The notes beneath the pieces were generated by a model, which was not told where the DNA came from, did no database searches, and saw only the letters and a list, made by a program, of their open reading frames with translations. The position numbers were made by a program, and so were the translations under genes. DNA of 64,000 nucleotides from the NCBI GenBank assembly GCA_036245525.1, contig BTPG01000005.1, positions 213,769,875-213,833,874 on the forward strand, read 5' to 3'. The stretch is from Semisulcospira habei. Lineage: Eukaryota; Mollusca; Gastropoda; Semisulcospiridae. This document shows positions 52,951 to 64,000 of this stretch, in pieces (positions within the stretch are counted from its first letter, which is position 1; each line of letters starts with the position of its first letter).

Positions 52951-53745
52951 GGTAAGTGGTAAAGGCGGTGGTCAGTGTGGCACTCTGCGCTGGGCATCAC
53001 TCTGGTGAGGAGGACGTCACTGCGGTCCCTCTGACGCACTAGGAAATTGTCGATAAGGTGCCATTGCTTGGAGCGAGGATGCATCCAGGTGGTCTTTCGA
53101 CTGTCCTTTTGCTGGAAAGTAGTGTTAGTGATAACAAATTGCTGTTCTGCACAGACATCCAACAGTAAGAGGCCATTGTCATTGCAGTTCCCAACGCCAT
53201 GCTTGCCGATGACTCCTTTCCAGGCTTCAGAGTCTTGGCCCACTCTGGCGTTGAAGTCGCCAAGGATGATGACTTTGTCATCTGCGGGGGTGCTCTGCAG
53301 GTGGCTGCGCAGGTCAGAGTAGAACTTGTCTTTTTCTGCAGGCTCTGACAGGAGGGTTGGGGAGTACACACTGAGAAGGGTGACGTATTGCTTGTGTCTC
53401 AGTGGGAGGCGCATGGACATGATGCGGTCGGAGAGACCCATTGGTAGATTTTCCAACTTAGTCGCAATAGGGTCTTGACCATGAAGCCCACGCCTCAGAG
53501 CCGTCTTTCTGATGCAGGCCTGCCTGACCAGTAGAGGGTGTAGCCAGCGCCAAGTTCTTGGAGGCTGCCTTCCTCCTGGAGGCGTACTTTGCTGAGCGCG
53601 GTGATGTCGATGTTTAACCTCCGCAATTCATGGGCAATAAGGGCGGAGCGACGTTCAGGGCGTCCGCTGTCTGCTGTGTCGAGCATGGTTCGGATGTTCC
53701 AGCATACTACGTTGAGTCGTGGTCGTCATAAAAGTGGATCCATTG
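52951..53745 (-). pseudogene. RTE-like LINE copy A, endonuclease domain
   Basis: APE-type endonuclease: VVCWNIRTMLDT-like start near 53710, then ITALSKVRLQEEGS (the usual E of QE-type motif), YSPTLLSEPAEKDKFY, VIILGDFNARVGQ and finally ECHTDHRL. A frame break near 53470 and a lost motif near 53500 show decay. This domain makes the target nick for retrotransposition. Confidence 0.85.
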
Positions 53746-54395
53746 TTTTTTTTTTGCTTTCTGACCGCAGGAGAAGATGCCCGTTGACCGCGGCTAGCCA
53801 ACTGGGGTTACGAGGGGATGAGTTTTGGTTAGGCCACCTTTTCTAGGCCCCTCTCCGTGTGGAGCAAGCAGTGCTGTCCCTAGAGAAGGCTGCTTGGTCG
53901 TTCAGGGTGTGCCGAGTGACGTTGTCATCCCCAGGTCAACATCAGGCGACCAATATCTTGAACCGCCTGCATGCAGGTTTGAGACTGCGGCTTCCAGTGA
54001 CATCTTTCACCTGCCGTTTCGCCCCTTGCCCATCGCTACAGGACTTGGAAAGGTCGGTGTCATGGTCCGTGGGCGTTTCCTAAAGCCTGCGCGGTGGAGC
54101 TTTTTGGAGGAGTGCAGTGTGCGCAGTTCTGGCCCCACCCTTTAAACCCTTTGTTCGTCTGCCACGGCCTAGCACGCTAGGACTGTGGCATCGAGGTCCT
54201 CGGATCGTAGGTTTTATATCAGACTGTCCTTGTCCTAGTCTCTGGCTCAGAAACCTCCCCACGGAGACACGGGGGCTTTGAATTTAGGGTTTTTCTCCCT
54301 TAGCCTTTCCACAGCCAAGCGGCCAGTCCTGCAAGGCAGCAGTTGACTCTTGGAGGGCGGGGTCGTCTATGTCCCGTGCAGATGTGAACGAAAAG
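53746..54395 (-). other. probable 5' UTR of LINE copy A
   Basis: No coding homology on either strand. It lies between the endonuclease start of copy A and the first codons of copy B, so most or all of it should be 5' UTR of copy A; the junction with copy B near 54391-54440 is approximate. Confidence 0.4.
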
Positions 54396-56850
54396 GCCAC
54401 CCCCCTCCCCTTCCAAGAAAAAGCATGATGTCGCCAGCCTTCAGCGTGACGACAATTAAGCTGACCTTCAGACAGATTTAGAGCGCATGCTCAAAGACAC
54501 AGGTGATCCAGCAGACTCCTCCTCTGAAACACTCTGGGAGCAACTGAAAACGGCTATTGTAAAATCTTCTGATGAAGTCTTGGGATTTTTTAGAAAGAGG
54601 AACAAAGACTGGTTTGACGAAAACGACGTGGAGATCCAGGAACGTCTAGCAAAAAAAAAAAAAAAAGAGCCGCCCACCAGGCCCACCTAGCCCAGCCTTC
54701 CTGCCCTGTGAAGAAGTCTGCCTTTCGCCTCATCAGCAGCAGTCTCCAGCTCAAGCTTAGAGAGCTCCAGAACGAGTGGTGGTCAAGACTGGCACAGAGG
54801 ACCCAGCTTTGCGCTGACAACGATGACTACAGTGGCTTCTATGAAGCACTGAAAGCAGTGTATGGCCCTAGGCACCTGGCACAAAGTCCCCTGCGAAGTG
54901 CCGATGGACAGGCACTCCTCACAGATAATACCTCCATCTTGAACCGCTGGTCAGAATACTTTCAGGATCTCTTCGGGGCTGAGCGCACTGTTCAAGAAAC
55001 AGTCATCCTCCAAATCCCACAGCTCCCACTAAAGGTTGAATTGGACGAACCGCCCACTGCCGAAGAGACCCTCACAGCCATCCACCAGCTCAAGAGTGGC
55101 AAAGCTGCAGGCATTGACGGAATCCCGCCAGAGATATGGAAACATGGAGGCCCAACACTGCACAACAAGCTCCACGACCTCTTTCTCTGCTGCTGGGAGA
55201 TAGGAACACGACCAAAGGATCTCCGTGATGCAGTCATCGTCACACTGTACAAGAACAAAGGAGAGAAGTCTTCCTGCTCTAATTATCGTGGAATAACCCT
55301 GCTGTCCATTGCTAGGAAAATTCTCGCAAGGCTGCTCCTGAATCGGCTGATACCTGACATCGCTGTAGACCACCTCCCAGAGGGCCAGTGTGGCTTCAGA
55401 GCCAACAAGAGTACCACCGACATGGTCTTTGTGCTGAGACAGCTTCAGGAGAAGTGACGCGAGCAGGACAAAGGGCTGTACGTAACGTTTGTCGACCTAA
55501 CAAAAGCGTTCGACACTGTGAGCAGGCAAGGCATGTGGCAGATCCTGGAGCGACTTGGCTGTCCCCCAAAGTTCCTCAGCATGATCGTCCAGCTCCACGA
55601 GGACCAGCAAGGCCAGGTTAGACTCAACAGTAACCTCTCAGAACCATTCCCCATTCTCAACGGTGTGAAACAGGGCTGCATGCTGGCACCAACCCTCTTC
55701 ACCATCTTCTTTAGCATGATGTTGAAGCAGGCCACAGTGGACCTCAACGATGACGATGCAGTGTACATCAGGTATCGTCTCGATGGCAGCCTGTTCAACC
55801 TCAGACGACTGCAGGCCTACACCAAAACCCTAGACCAACTGATTCGTGAACTGCTCTTTGCTGATGACGCTGCCCTGGTTGCACACACAGAGAGAGCCTT
55901 GCAACGCATCACGTCCTGCTTTGCAGATGCTGCCCATCTTTTTGGACTCGAGGTGAGTCTGAAAAAGACAGAGGTCCTTCATCAGCCGGCACCCAAGGAA
56001 GAGCATCGCCCTCCCCACATCACCATTGGCGAGTCCGAACTAAAGTCCGTACACCAGTTTATCTACATTGGCTGCAACATCACGTCAGACGCCAAGCTGG
56101 ACAAGGAGCTGGACAGCAGGCTGGCAAAAGCAAACAGCGCTTTTGGGCGTCTATATAAGCGGGTGTGGCACAATCAACAGCTGAAAACAGGCACGAAGAT
56201 CAGCGTGTACAGAGCTGTCGTCCTCACCACCCTGCTGTTTGGTTCCGAGTCCTGGGCCCTCTACCGCAGCCAACTACGACTCCTCGAACGCTTCCACCAG
56301 CGCTGCCTGCGTACAATCCTTGGCATTCACTGGAGTGACTATGTCACAAACGTCGCGGTCCTTGAAAAGGCGAAAACTGTGAGCATCGGGGCTTTGCTGC
56401 TGCGGACACAGCTTCGCTGGGCGGGGCACGTCTCCAGGATGGAGGATCATCGCCTACCCAAGATCACTCTGTTCGGCGAGCTTGCCACTGGACACCGAGA
56501 CAGAGGGGCACCAAAGAAGAGATACAAAGACGTTCTCAAGAAGTCACTTAGTGCCTGCCAAATTGACCACCGCCAGTGGTCTTCGCTTGCTGCGGACCGT
56601 GACACCTGGCGTTCCACCATCTACAAGGAAGCCGTCTCCTTTGAGGACTCTCGCAGAGCTAACATTTAGGACAAGCGGCTCAGGAGAAAACACAGAGTTG
56701 CCGTAACTCAGAACCCTGACCAGACCTTCCCCTGCAGCCACTGCGGTCGAACCTGCCTGTCCCGGATTGGCCTCCGCAGCCACGAAAATGCCTGCAGACG
56801 ACGTGGGCAAGCGCTATAGAATCTTCGTTCGCGAAGTCAAGCCAAGAGAG
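54396..56850 (+). mobile_element. RTE-like LINE copy B (5' truncated)
   Basis: Plus-strand element lacking the endonuclease, with the complete reverse transcriptase and 3' end (AATCTTCGTTCGCGAAGTCAAGCC). It is head-to-head with copy A and tail-to-tail with copy C. Confidence 0.85.
54480..56818 (+). pseudogene. RTE-like LINE copy B, reverse transcriptase and zinc-finger tail
   Basis: The linker region opens at 54487 and shifts frame in the A-run near 54655. From 54708 the reverse transcriptase reads GKAAGIDGIPPEIWKHGG, VTLYKNKGEKSSCSNYRGI, EGQCGFRANKSTTDMVF, a stop at 55455, then DLTKAFDTVSRQGMW, GVKQGCMLAPTLF and the catalytic FADDAALVAHT. The C-terminal domain has LRWAGHVSRMEDHRLPK. An in-frame TAG at 56667 (AAA in copy A) precedes the CSHCGRTCLSRIGLRSH zinc finger. 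RTE-like by motif style; the exact clade is uncertain. Confidence 0.9.
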
Positions 56851-56879
56851 AGAGGAAAACCGTTGCACTGACTTCAGTT

Positions 56880-58690
56880 TAGAATCGCCGATGGTGATGT
56901 CAGGAGGGCGATGCTCTACTTTGGGTGCCGGCTGATGGACGACCTCTGTCTTTTTCAGACTTACCTTGAGTCCAAAGAGCTGGGCAGCGTCTGTGAAGCA
57001 GGATATGATACGCTGCATGGCTCTGTGTGTGTGTGCAACGAGGGCAGCGTCGTCAGCAAAGAGCAGCTCACGAATCAGTTGGTCTAGGGTTTTGGTGTGG
57101 GCCTGCAGTCTTCTGAGGTTGAACAGACTGCCATCGAGACGATACCTAATGTACACTGCATCGTCATCGTTGAGGTCCACTGTGGCCTGCTTCAACATCA
57201 TGCTAAAAAAAAGATGGTGACGAGGGTCGGTGCCAGCACACAGCCCTGCTTCACACCGTTGAGAATGGGGAATGGTTCTGAGAGGTCATTGTTGACTCTG
57301 ACCTGGCCTTGCTGGTCCTCGTGCAGCTGGACGATCATGCTGAGGAACTTTGGGGGACAGCCAAGTCGCTCCCGGATCTGCCACATGCCTTGCCTGCTCA
57401 CAGTGTCGAACGCTTTTGTTAGGTCGACAAACGTTACATACAACCCATTGTTCTGCTCGCGGCACTTCTCCTGAAGCTGTCTCAGCACAAAGACCATGTC
57501 GGTGGTGCTCCTTTGGCTCTGAAGCCACACTGGCCCTCTGGGAGGTGGTATTCTGCGATGGCAGATACCAGCCGATTCAGTGCAGCCTTGGAAGAATTTT
57601 CCCAGCAATGGACAGCAGGGTAATTCCACGATAGTTGGAGCAGGCGGACTTCTCTTCTTTGTTCTTGTACAGGGTGATGATGACTGCATCGCGGAGATCC
57701 TTTGGTAGTTTTCCTTCCTCCCAGCAGCAGAGAAAGAGGTCATCATGGAGCTTGTTGTGCAGTGATGGGCCTCCATGTTTCCAGATCTCTGGTGGGATTC
57801 CGTCAATGCCTGCTGCTTTGCCACTCGTGAGCTGGTGGATGGCTGTGAGGGTCTCTTCAGCGGTGGGCGGTTCATCCAATTCAACCTTTACTGGGAGGTG
57901 AGGGATTTGGAGAATGACTGCTTCTTGAATAGTGCGCTCAGCACTGAAGAGGTCCTGAAAGTATTCCGACCAGCTGTTCAAAATGGAGTTATTATCTGTG
58001 TGGAGTGCCTGTCCATCAGCGCTTCGCAGGGGACTTTGTATCAGGTGCCTAGGGCCATACACTGCTTTCAGTGCTTCGGAGAAGCCCTTGTAGTCACCGT
58101 TGTCAGCGCAAAGTTGGTTCCTCTGTGCGAGTCTGGTCCACCACGCGTTCTGGAGATCTCTGAGCTTGCGCTGGAGACTGCTGCAGACGAGGCGGAAGGC
58201 AGACTTCTTCACATGGCAGGAAGGCTGGGCTAGGTGGGCCTGATGGGCGGCTCTTTTTTTTTTTTTTTGCTAGGAGTTCCTGGATCTCTACGTCGTTTTC
58301 GTCAAACCAGTCATTGTTCCTCTTTCTAGTGAAACCCAAGACTTCTGCAGAGGATTTTGCGATAGCCGTTTTCAGTTGTTCCCAGGGTGTTTAAGGGGAG
58401 GAGTCTGCTGGGTCAGCTGTGTCTGTGAGCCTGCGCTGTAAATCTGTCTGAAAGGCAGCTTTTACGTCGTCACGTAGAAGGCTGGCAACATCAAGCTTTT
58501 TCTTGGTGGGCCCCCCTTTCTTGGGTTTTGGCTTGAAGTGGAGCCTGAGTTTGCAGCGGACAAGGCGGTGGTCAGTGTGTCACTCTGCGCTGGGCATCAC
58601 TCTGGTGATGAGGACGTCACTGCGGTCCCTCTGACGCACTAGGACATAGTCGATAAGGTGCCAGCGTTTGGAGCGAGGATGCATCCAGGT
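56880..58690 (-). pseudogene. RTE-like LINE copy C, reverse transcriptase
   Basis: Frames at 58339-58103, 58212-57577, 57884-57198 and 57201-56900 cover linker, SGKAAGIDGIPPEIWKHGG, NYRGITLLSIAGKIL, DLTKAFDTVSRQGMW and FADDAALVAHTH. Several frameshifts (near 57590, 57530, 57200). The endonuclease end with TDHRL-type sequence lies at about 58570. Confidence 0.85.
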
Positions 58691-58704
58691 GGTCTTTCGA
58701 CTGT
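56880..58704 (-). mobile_element. RTE-like LINE copy C (both ends cut)
   Basis: Minus-strand copy of the same family, starting inside the reverse transcriptase C-terminal part (56880) and ending in the endonuclease at 58704, where the Gypsy-2 LTR begins. Together with copy B it makes an inverted repeat with arms of about 1.6 kb. Confidence 0.85.
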
Positions 58705-59993
58705 TGTAACGCACGCAGACTTGCCCACAGCCGTACGCCCAGACTCTCGCACAACAGACGCATACACCGCCACTGACTCAGACGGGCGCATTCATGCGGT
58801 AAAACTGAACACACGGGCTCCCTTTCTAAAGTAACTTTTATACAAGATAAATATACGAAAAAAACGCTCACAACTACACAGCTCACTCTTTTCCCCACAC
58901 CCAGCTTCCACATCACATACACATCACACACTATCTCGGCCAGGCTAGGCTTTAGTTCTCAGTCTCCAACCTGTTTGATGTTATTGCCTGGTTACGTTGG
59001 TCCTTCTCAAGTCTAGGCGTGAAAGTCCTTCGTTGTACGCTTCTTCCTGCCGTCCTGTCTCTTTGGCACGGACGTCCTCGTACTCGTACTGTAGCGCAGT
59101 TCTCGCTTTGACTCGGGTGTCTCGGTCCCGGTCGCTTTACTCCCTGAGTGACGAGCTGGAGGGGTGATGACATCACGTTAGGTCTGGTGACTCGACGTCT
59201 CGGCGTCCGTCGCTCCCTCTTTACAAGCACTCTGAATACGACAACAAAAGTCCCAACGAAACACTTGCTAAACACACAACATATTGGATCAATGAGAAAC
59301 GTCACGTAACCTGGCTCATACGAATAACTCACACGTTCATTCACACACACACGTGCTTCATAAACTGTCTACTTCCGCAACACCCCCATATCTCTGTCAC
59401 TATCTTGAAACAAACTACAACCTAACACTCTTGCTATACACTACTCTATACACTGGAAAAGACTATGCTTAACCAACCACGTACTATCTTCATAGCGGCT
59501 TAGACATACACACCTCACATTCCTTTAGTCATCCATCTCTGTAAATAACTGTATACCAAAAACACCGGTTACTTCACTGAATTCTAAACCAACATAACTG
59601 AACCAAACCGGCCAACACTATACAAGCAAATTACTCTTAGCAACGCATACTGTCTTTGACTAAGCAACTATCAATACTACATATATAGAAACATACCTGA
59701 ATTCTAGGCTTCAGAGTCTTTGAATACGGGCTAGGTATCTCAAACACATCCGTCCAAGCTGACGATAAGCCCCGTACTAATATATTACTGCTCTGACAGA
59801 CACAGCTTTTGCCTATAACTCACTAAACAGAACTCACCAAAACTCCGTGCTAACCATGTCTTACAGATTTCACGTGGAGCCTCATGCCATCCGGACTATC
59901 GGCATAAACAAACCGTTAACAAAAACCGTACCGTACTAACCCTAATGTATGAGCACTATGCACGAGCATAGAGCTTCATCACAATTCCCCCTT
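58705..59993 (-). repeat. Gypsy-2 3' LTR (left copy), 1,289 bp
   Basis: Starts TGTAACGCACGCAGACTTGC and ends AGAGCTTCATCACA. Differs from the other LTR by scattered substitutions and small indels, roughly a few percent by eye. Confidence 0.9.
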
Positions 59994-60010
59994 CCTCGGG
60001 AAAAAAAGAA
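59994..60010 (-). promoter_or_regulatory. Gypsy-2 polypurine tract
   Basis: Minus-strand CCGAGGAAGGGGGAAT abuts the 3' LTR. Confidence 0.6.
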
Positions 60011-60356
60011 ACGACCGAGTTTCTTTTTAAGACTACTCGACGTACTACACTATCCTAAAACAGGAAAGGACTAACTTTTACTATCTAGAATACAAGAATA
60101 AAAATTAGAACAGCCTTAAGCCTCGACGCAAACTATCGGATCGCACAGCGAAAGCTAAAACAGAACTAACGCGCTAAAAACCTCCAGAAATGAAACGATC
60201 CAACGACTGCCCACACACAAAACACACAATCGCGAGACTCCAATCTCCGACCTACCTACATATTGGGTGCTGAACCGCATTTCTGTCCGCAACAGAAGTA
60301 TGCCGTCTCCAGCCAACCCGACTGGTGAGCCAAGCCCGCTGACCTATCCCCTGATT

Positions 60357-61680
60357 CTAGACGGAAATAACACGTTCCCTCTGCCCACGAGCACGCTTGC
60401 TCTGAGCTCTCGTCGCGACTGCGCCGCTAGGAACATGAGCTCCAACTTTAGCGATGACTGGCTGCACACCCTTCATGTTACCCAGAACTAAATCCACTAC
60501 TGGCTCGTTGATGACACACGAAACCAGATCACCTGTGAAAAACTCGGTGTCAATCTCTATCTTCGCCAAAGGAAAAACTTCTACCTTTCCTCCGAACGAA
60601 ATTACCCTCTGGGTCTCCCCCGTGTACTGATCTTCCCTAACTAGACTACGTCTGACCCCCGCGGTCGTTGTACCGGAGTCACGGAGAACAGAAGCGAGAC
60701 ATCCGTTTACAACCCCGTCTACCAGCGGTAGGCAACCACCTCTGTCATCTGAACACACTGCGCCCAGCTGTGGTTCCTCCCCGACCGGGACCGCAAAACT
60801 GGCTACGTGAGTGGGCTGCACCGCCCCCTCCACCATACCAGGACTGTTAGGAAATTGATGAGCCAGATGGCCGTACCCCTGACAGGTGAAACACTGAATC
60901 CCTGAACTACTGCTAGGACAGTCACGACTAAAATGACCGTATGCATGACACGCAAAATACTGAGTGTCTGAACTCGCAATACGACCACGACCATACCCAC
61001 GACCAGATGTTTCTCCTCGTGCGTACGGATCGCGACCGCTACTGCTGATACCTCGATCACCGCGTCGGAAACGCAAAGTACCTCTCCCATTAACTAGCTG
61101 GGCTCCACGTAAGGTATTGACGCCCCGGTAAACCTCAGTCGTGTTAGCAGCGACCAACCCGACTGGCGGTGTCTCGGTCCTACGCGCGAGGTTTTTCGTA
61201 GGATGCGCCATCCGAAAAGCCTCCGCGCTCTGTACTAACTCGTCCGTAGTCTTGAGGCTACGTTCCCTCAAGAATACCGCTAAATCCTTGAAACGCTACC
61301 AAAGAACTGTTCCGCCAACATGAGATCGAACAATGCTTCGTACGTGTGGTCGATCTTGGACAGTTCGACCCAACGTACGAGCAAATGGGACATTCGTTTG
61401 CCAAACGACACAAACGATTCCCCTGTCTCTGGCCGACAAGCTCTCAAGCGTTCTCTAAAACCCTCCGCATTACACTGAAACTGCTGTAAGAGACACTCCT
61501 TCAAAGTCTCGTAATCTGTTCCCCGAAACGTTCAAGCTATGGTAAAGACTCAAGGCCTGACCCTCAAGCACAGACGAAAGCAAAACGGGCCAGTTGGCAG
61601 AAGGCCAACTCAACGCCTGCGCATGAGACTCGAAACGACACAAAAAAGCGTCAATAGAGTCCACGGACTCTTTAAACATC
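60357..61680 (-). pseudogene. Gypsy-2 gag and protease (broken)
   Basis: Capsid-like region in frames 61679-61470 (DSIDAFLCRFESHAQAL) and 61504-61280 (ETGESFVSFGKRMSHLL). After a further shift the frame 61271-60357 carries RTTDELVQSAEAFR-like linker, two knuckles CHAYGHFSRDC and CFTCQGYGHLAHQ (the final Cys is changed), and the retroviral-type protease with VLRDSGTTTAGVRRSL, where DSG is a valid active-site triad. It ends near the VLGNMKGVQPV segment; pol does not follow. Confidence 0.85.
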
Positions 61681-61739
61681 GGCAGTCTAGGAAAATTCCG
61701 TATGCCCCGGCCTACCGAATCACTATCTGAAGTTCTAGA

Positions 61740-62240
61740 CCCCGCATCTCGAGCTAACTGTAGTTGTACCTCTCTATCTTTCTCCTTTTCTTCTCTCTGA
61801 TAGTTTAGTTCCTTCTCTCTTAACGCATGTTCCCTCTCGTCCTTCTCTCTGAAACGCTAGAGACTTCTCGTCTTTCTTTCTCTGAAACGCTAGAGACTTC
61901 TCGTCTTTCTCTCTCTGAAACGCTCTCTCTTCTCTTTCTTTCTCTCTCTCTCTGTACTTCTAATTCCTTCTCCTTAAAGACTCTTTCTTTCTCCTCTCGC
62001 TCTCTCTGAGCTTCTAACTCCTTCTTTAGGGCTTTCTGAACTCTAGCTCTTCTTTCTTAAATACTCTCTCTTCTCTCTCCCTCTGAGCTTCTCTTTCTCT
62101 CGCCCTATCCTCCCTATCCCTACATTTCTCTACGTAATCAAAACGTGTATCATCTCTAAGCCCTAACCGCTCACCATGTTTAATATACACCTGTACCGGG
62201 TCTACCTCCATATTTACACCAACAACTCCCAAAAAAATGA
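61740..62240 (-). pseudogene. Gypsy-2 gag N-terminal coiled coil (broken)
   Basis: The start MEVDPVQVYIKHGERLG lies near 62212 and leads into a very Glu/Arg/Lys-rich coiled coil encoded by CTCTCT-rich DNA (61740-62110). This is the same design as the Gypsy-1 gag. Several frame breaks. Confidence 0.7.
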
Positions 62241-62550
62241 AAATGTAAAAAATACAAATCACAACCAAATCAACGCCAAAAACTTAAAATGAAACCCACA
62301 ACAATATCAACAACCTACGCAGAAAATAGTGACCTACTTGACGCCCAGATGGACCGAAAAATAAGAACAATAGAAAGAAGAGCAAGGGAAAAAAATACTA
62401 CCTATACAACAGGAAGAAACAAGTACTAATTCCTCGTAAGATCCAGAAAACTACGGAAACAACGGATCTCACCCCCTAGAATCGGAGAGGGGAATCTAAC
62501 ACATCAATATGCACATAGCAACAAAATCCTACTCTAAAATATATACCGCT

Positions 62551-62565
62551 AAAACAGGGTCACCA
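62551..62565 (-). promoter_or_regulatory. Gypsy-2 primer binding site, tRNA-Trp type
   Basis: Minus-strand TGGTGACCCTGTTTT one nt inside the 5' LTR; the first nine bases match the tRNA-Trp primer site. Confidence 0.55.
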
Positions 62566-62566
62566 C

Positions 62567-63860
62567 TGTAACGCACGCAGACTTGCCCACAGTCGCACGT
62601 ACAGACTCTCACGCAACAGACGCATACACCGCCACTGACTCAGGCGGGCGCATTCATGCGGTAAAACTCAACACACAGGCTCTCTTTCTAAAGTGACTTT
62701 TATACAAGATAAATATACGAAAAAAACGCTCACAACTATCAAGCTATATACATCACTCCTTTCCCCACACCCAGCTTCCACATCACATACACATCACACA
62801 CTATCTCGGCCAGGCTAGGCTTTAGTTTCACACTGTCTCCAACCTGCTTGATGTTATTGCCTGGTTACGTTGGTCCTTCTCAAGTCTAGGCGTGAAAGTC
62901 CTTCGTTGTACGCTTCTTCCTGCCGTCCTGTCTCTTTGGCACGGACGTCCTCGTACTCGTACTGTAGCGCAGTTCTCGCTTTGACTCGGGTGTCTCGGTC
63001 CCGGTCGCTTCACTCCCTGAGTGACGAGCTGGAGGGGTGATGACCTCACGTTAGGTCTGGTGACTCGACGTCTCGGCGTCCGTCGCTCCCTCTTTACAAG
63101 CACTCTGAATACGACAACAAAAGTCCCAACGTAACACTTGCTAAACACACAACATACTGGATCAATGAGAAACGTCACGTAACCTGGCCGATACAAATAA
63201 CTCACACGTTCATTCACACACACACACGTGCTTCATAAACTGTCTACTTCCGCAACACCCCCATATCTCTGTCACTATCTTGAAACAGACTATAGCCTAA
63301 CACTCTTGCTATACCCTACTCTATACACTGGAAAAGACTATGCTTAACCAACCACGTACTATCTTCATAGCGGCTTAGACATACACATCTCACATTCCTT
63401 TAGTTATCTATCGCGGTAAACAACTGTATACAAAAACCACCGGTTACTTCACTGAATTCTAAACCAACATAACTAAACCAAACCGGTCAACACTATACAA
63501 GCAAATTACTCTTAGCAACGCATACTGTCTTTAACTAAGCAACTATCAATACTACATATATATAGAAACATACCTGAATTCTAGGCTTCAGAGTCTTGGA
63601 ATACGGGCTAGGTATCTCAAAAACATCCGTCCAAGCTGACGATAAGCCCCGTACTAATATGTTACTGCTCTGACAGACACAGCTTTTGCCTATAACTCAC
63701 TAAACAGAACTCACCAAAACTCCGTGCTAACCATGTCTTACAGATTTCACGTGGAGCTTCATGCCACCCGGACTATCGGCACAAACAAACCGTTAACAAA
63801 AACCGTACCGTACTAACCCTAATGTATGAGCACTATGCACGAGCATAGAGCTTCATCACA
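62567..63860 (-). repeat. Gypsy-2 5' LTR (right copy), 1,294 bp
   Basis: Starts TGTAACGCACGCAGACTTGC and ends AGAGCTTCATCACA; pairs with 58705-59993. Confidence 0.9.
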
Positions 63861-64000
63861 TGTATTTAGCAATGTTATTGGTCTCCAGTTTTTAATGTAT
63901 TTCTTATCCTTACCTTCCTTGGGAATACATGTTATTGCACCCTGCCTTTGGGTTATTGACATGTGCCCTACTTCAAAAGCATGGTTAATAGATCTAACCA
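63861..64000 (-). pseudogene. L1/Tx1-like LINE fragment, reverse transcriptase
   Basis: Nearly identical to 38756-38894 (TTTAGTAATGTTATTGGTCT against TTTAGCAATGTTATTGGTCT). It encodes the NWRPITLL and IITCIPKEG region on the minus strand and runs off the window. Confidence 0.85.

Larger units (their letters stand above)
51970..54395 (-). mobile_element. RTE-like LINE copy A (internally deleted)
   Basis: The 3' end (GGCTTGACTTCACGAACGAA on the plus strand) replaces the Polinton gene. Going 5': zinc-finger tail, reverse transcriptase C-terminal domain with a SINE inside, then directly the endonuclease, then a 5' region of about 0.65 kb (53760-54395). The reverse transcriptase core is missing. 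Its 5' side abuts LINE copy B, which points the other way. Confidence 0.8.
58705..63860 (-). mobile_element. Gypsy-type LTR retrotransposon 2, gag-protease only
   Basis: LTRs at 58705-59993 and 62567-63860 enclose a 2.57-kb interior with gag, two zinc knuckles and protease on the minus strand. Reverse transcriptase, RNase H and integrase are all missing, so it resembles a large non-autonomous derivative. Flanks do not match: an RTE-like endonuclease on the left, an L1/Tx1-like reverse transcriptase on the right, and no target duplication. Confidence 0.85.

Noticed and set aside
54080..54262. Short frames in the LINE 5' region
   Set aside because: No similarity to ORF1 proteins and no conservation test possible here; treated as UTR.

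Overview
The window is a repeat-dense piece of an animal nuclear genome, most likely a marine lophotrochozoan and probably a mollusc. Reasons: a phase 1-1 LDL-receptor class A exon with GT/AG borders; a tRNA-type SINE whose 3' part reads GACGTTAAGCCCTAAACAA, as in molluscan SINEs; L1/Tx1-like and RTE-like LINEs; Gypsy LTR retrotransposons; and Polinton/Maverick (adintovirus-like) elements. The taxonomic call is inference. There are no bacterial-style operons outside the Polintons and almost no host coding sequence: one exon of about 39 codons is the only part I would assign to a host gene.

Layout, left to right. 0.1-0.5 kb: decayed ORF1 (gag) of a non-LTR element. 1.15-1.26 kb: the LDLa exon. 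1.3-5.2 kb: three tandem arrays; the 45-bp array is carried inside a TTAA-flanked piggyBac-like MITE. 5.5-8.9 kb: candidate non-autonomous DNA transposon with inverted ends and a subterminal GGGCAGGTTGAGAC motif. 10.4-13.75 kb: a 40-bp satellite with a higher-order period near 1,016 bp. 14.4-36.1 kb: two head-to-tail Polinton left ends (A and B). B continues through a retroviral-type integrase, a convergent family B DNA polymerase, two small genes, the packaging ATPase and the major capsid protein. The B element is broken by a fold-back element, a TTAA MITE, a complete-length Gypsy element (24.0-29.3 kb), a solo LTR (31.8-33.6 kb) and SINE-like insertions. 36.1-42.6 kb: an L1/Tx1-like LINE on the minus strand, itself hit by a dimeric SINE-like insertion. 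42.6-47.1 kb: MITEs, GA microsatellites and fragments. 47.1-52.0 kb: another Polinton copy on the minus strand. 52.0-58.7 kb: three RTE-like LINE copies in alternating orientation. 58.7-63.9 kb: a large Gypsy-type element carrying only gag-protease. The window ends in another L1/Tx1 fragment.

Most insertions can be proved from the window itself, because the Polinton and LINE sequences occur more than once and the paralogue supplies the empty site. Every Polinton gene seen is broken at least in one copy by stops, frameshifts or insertions, so these are relics rather than a live virus. The observations I rate highest are a set of nine regular stem-loops with covarying stems and a constant 19-nt loop in the leader of the solo LTR, a dyad at a fixed 5-nt distance before three Polinton start codons, a multi-copy SINE-like family of about 385 bp with an (AATC)n tail, and a U-V-U fold-back element with 12-13 bp target duplications.
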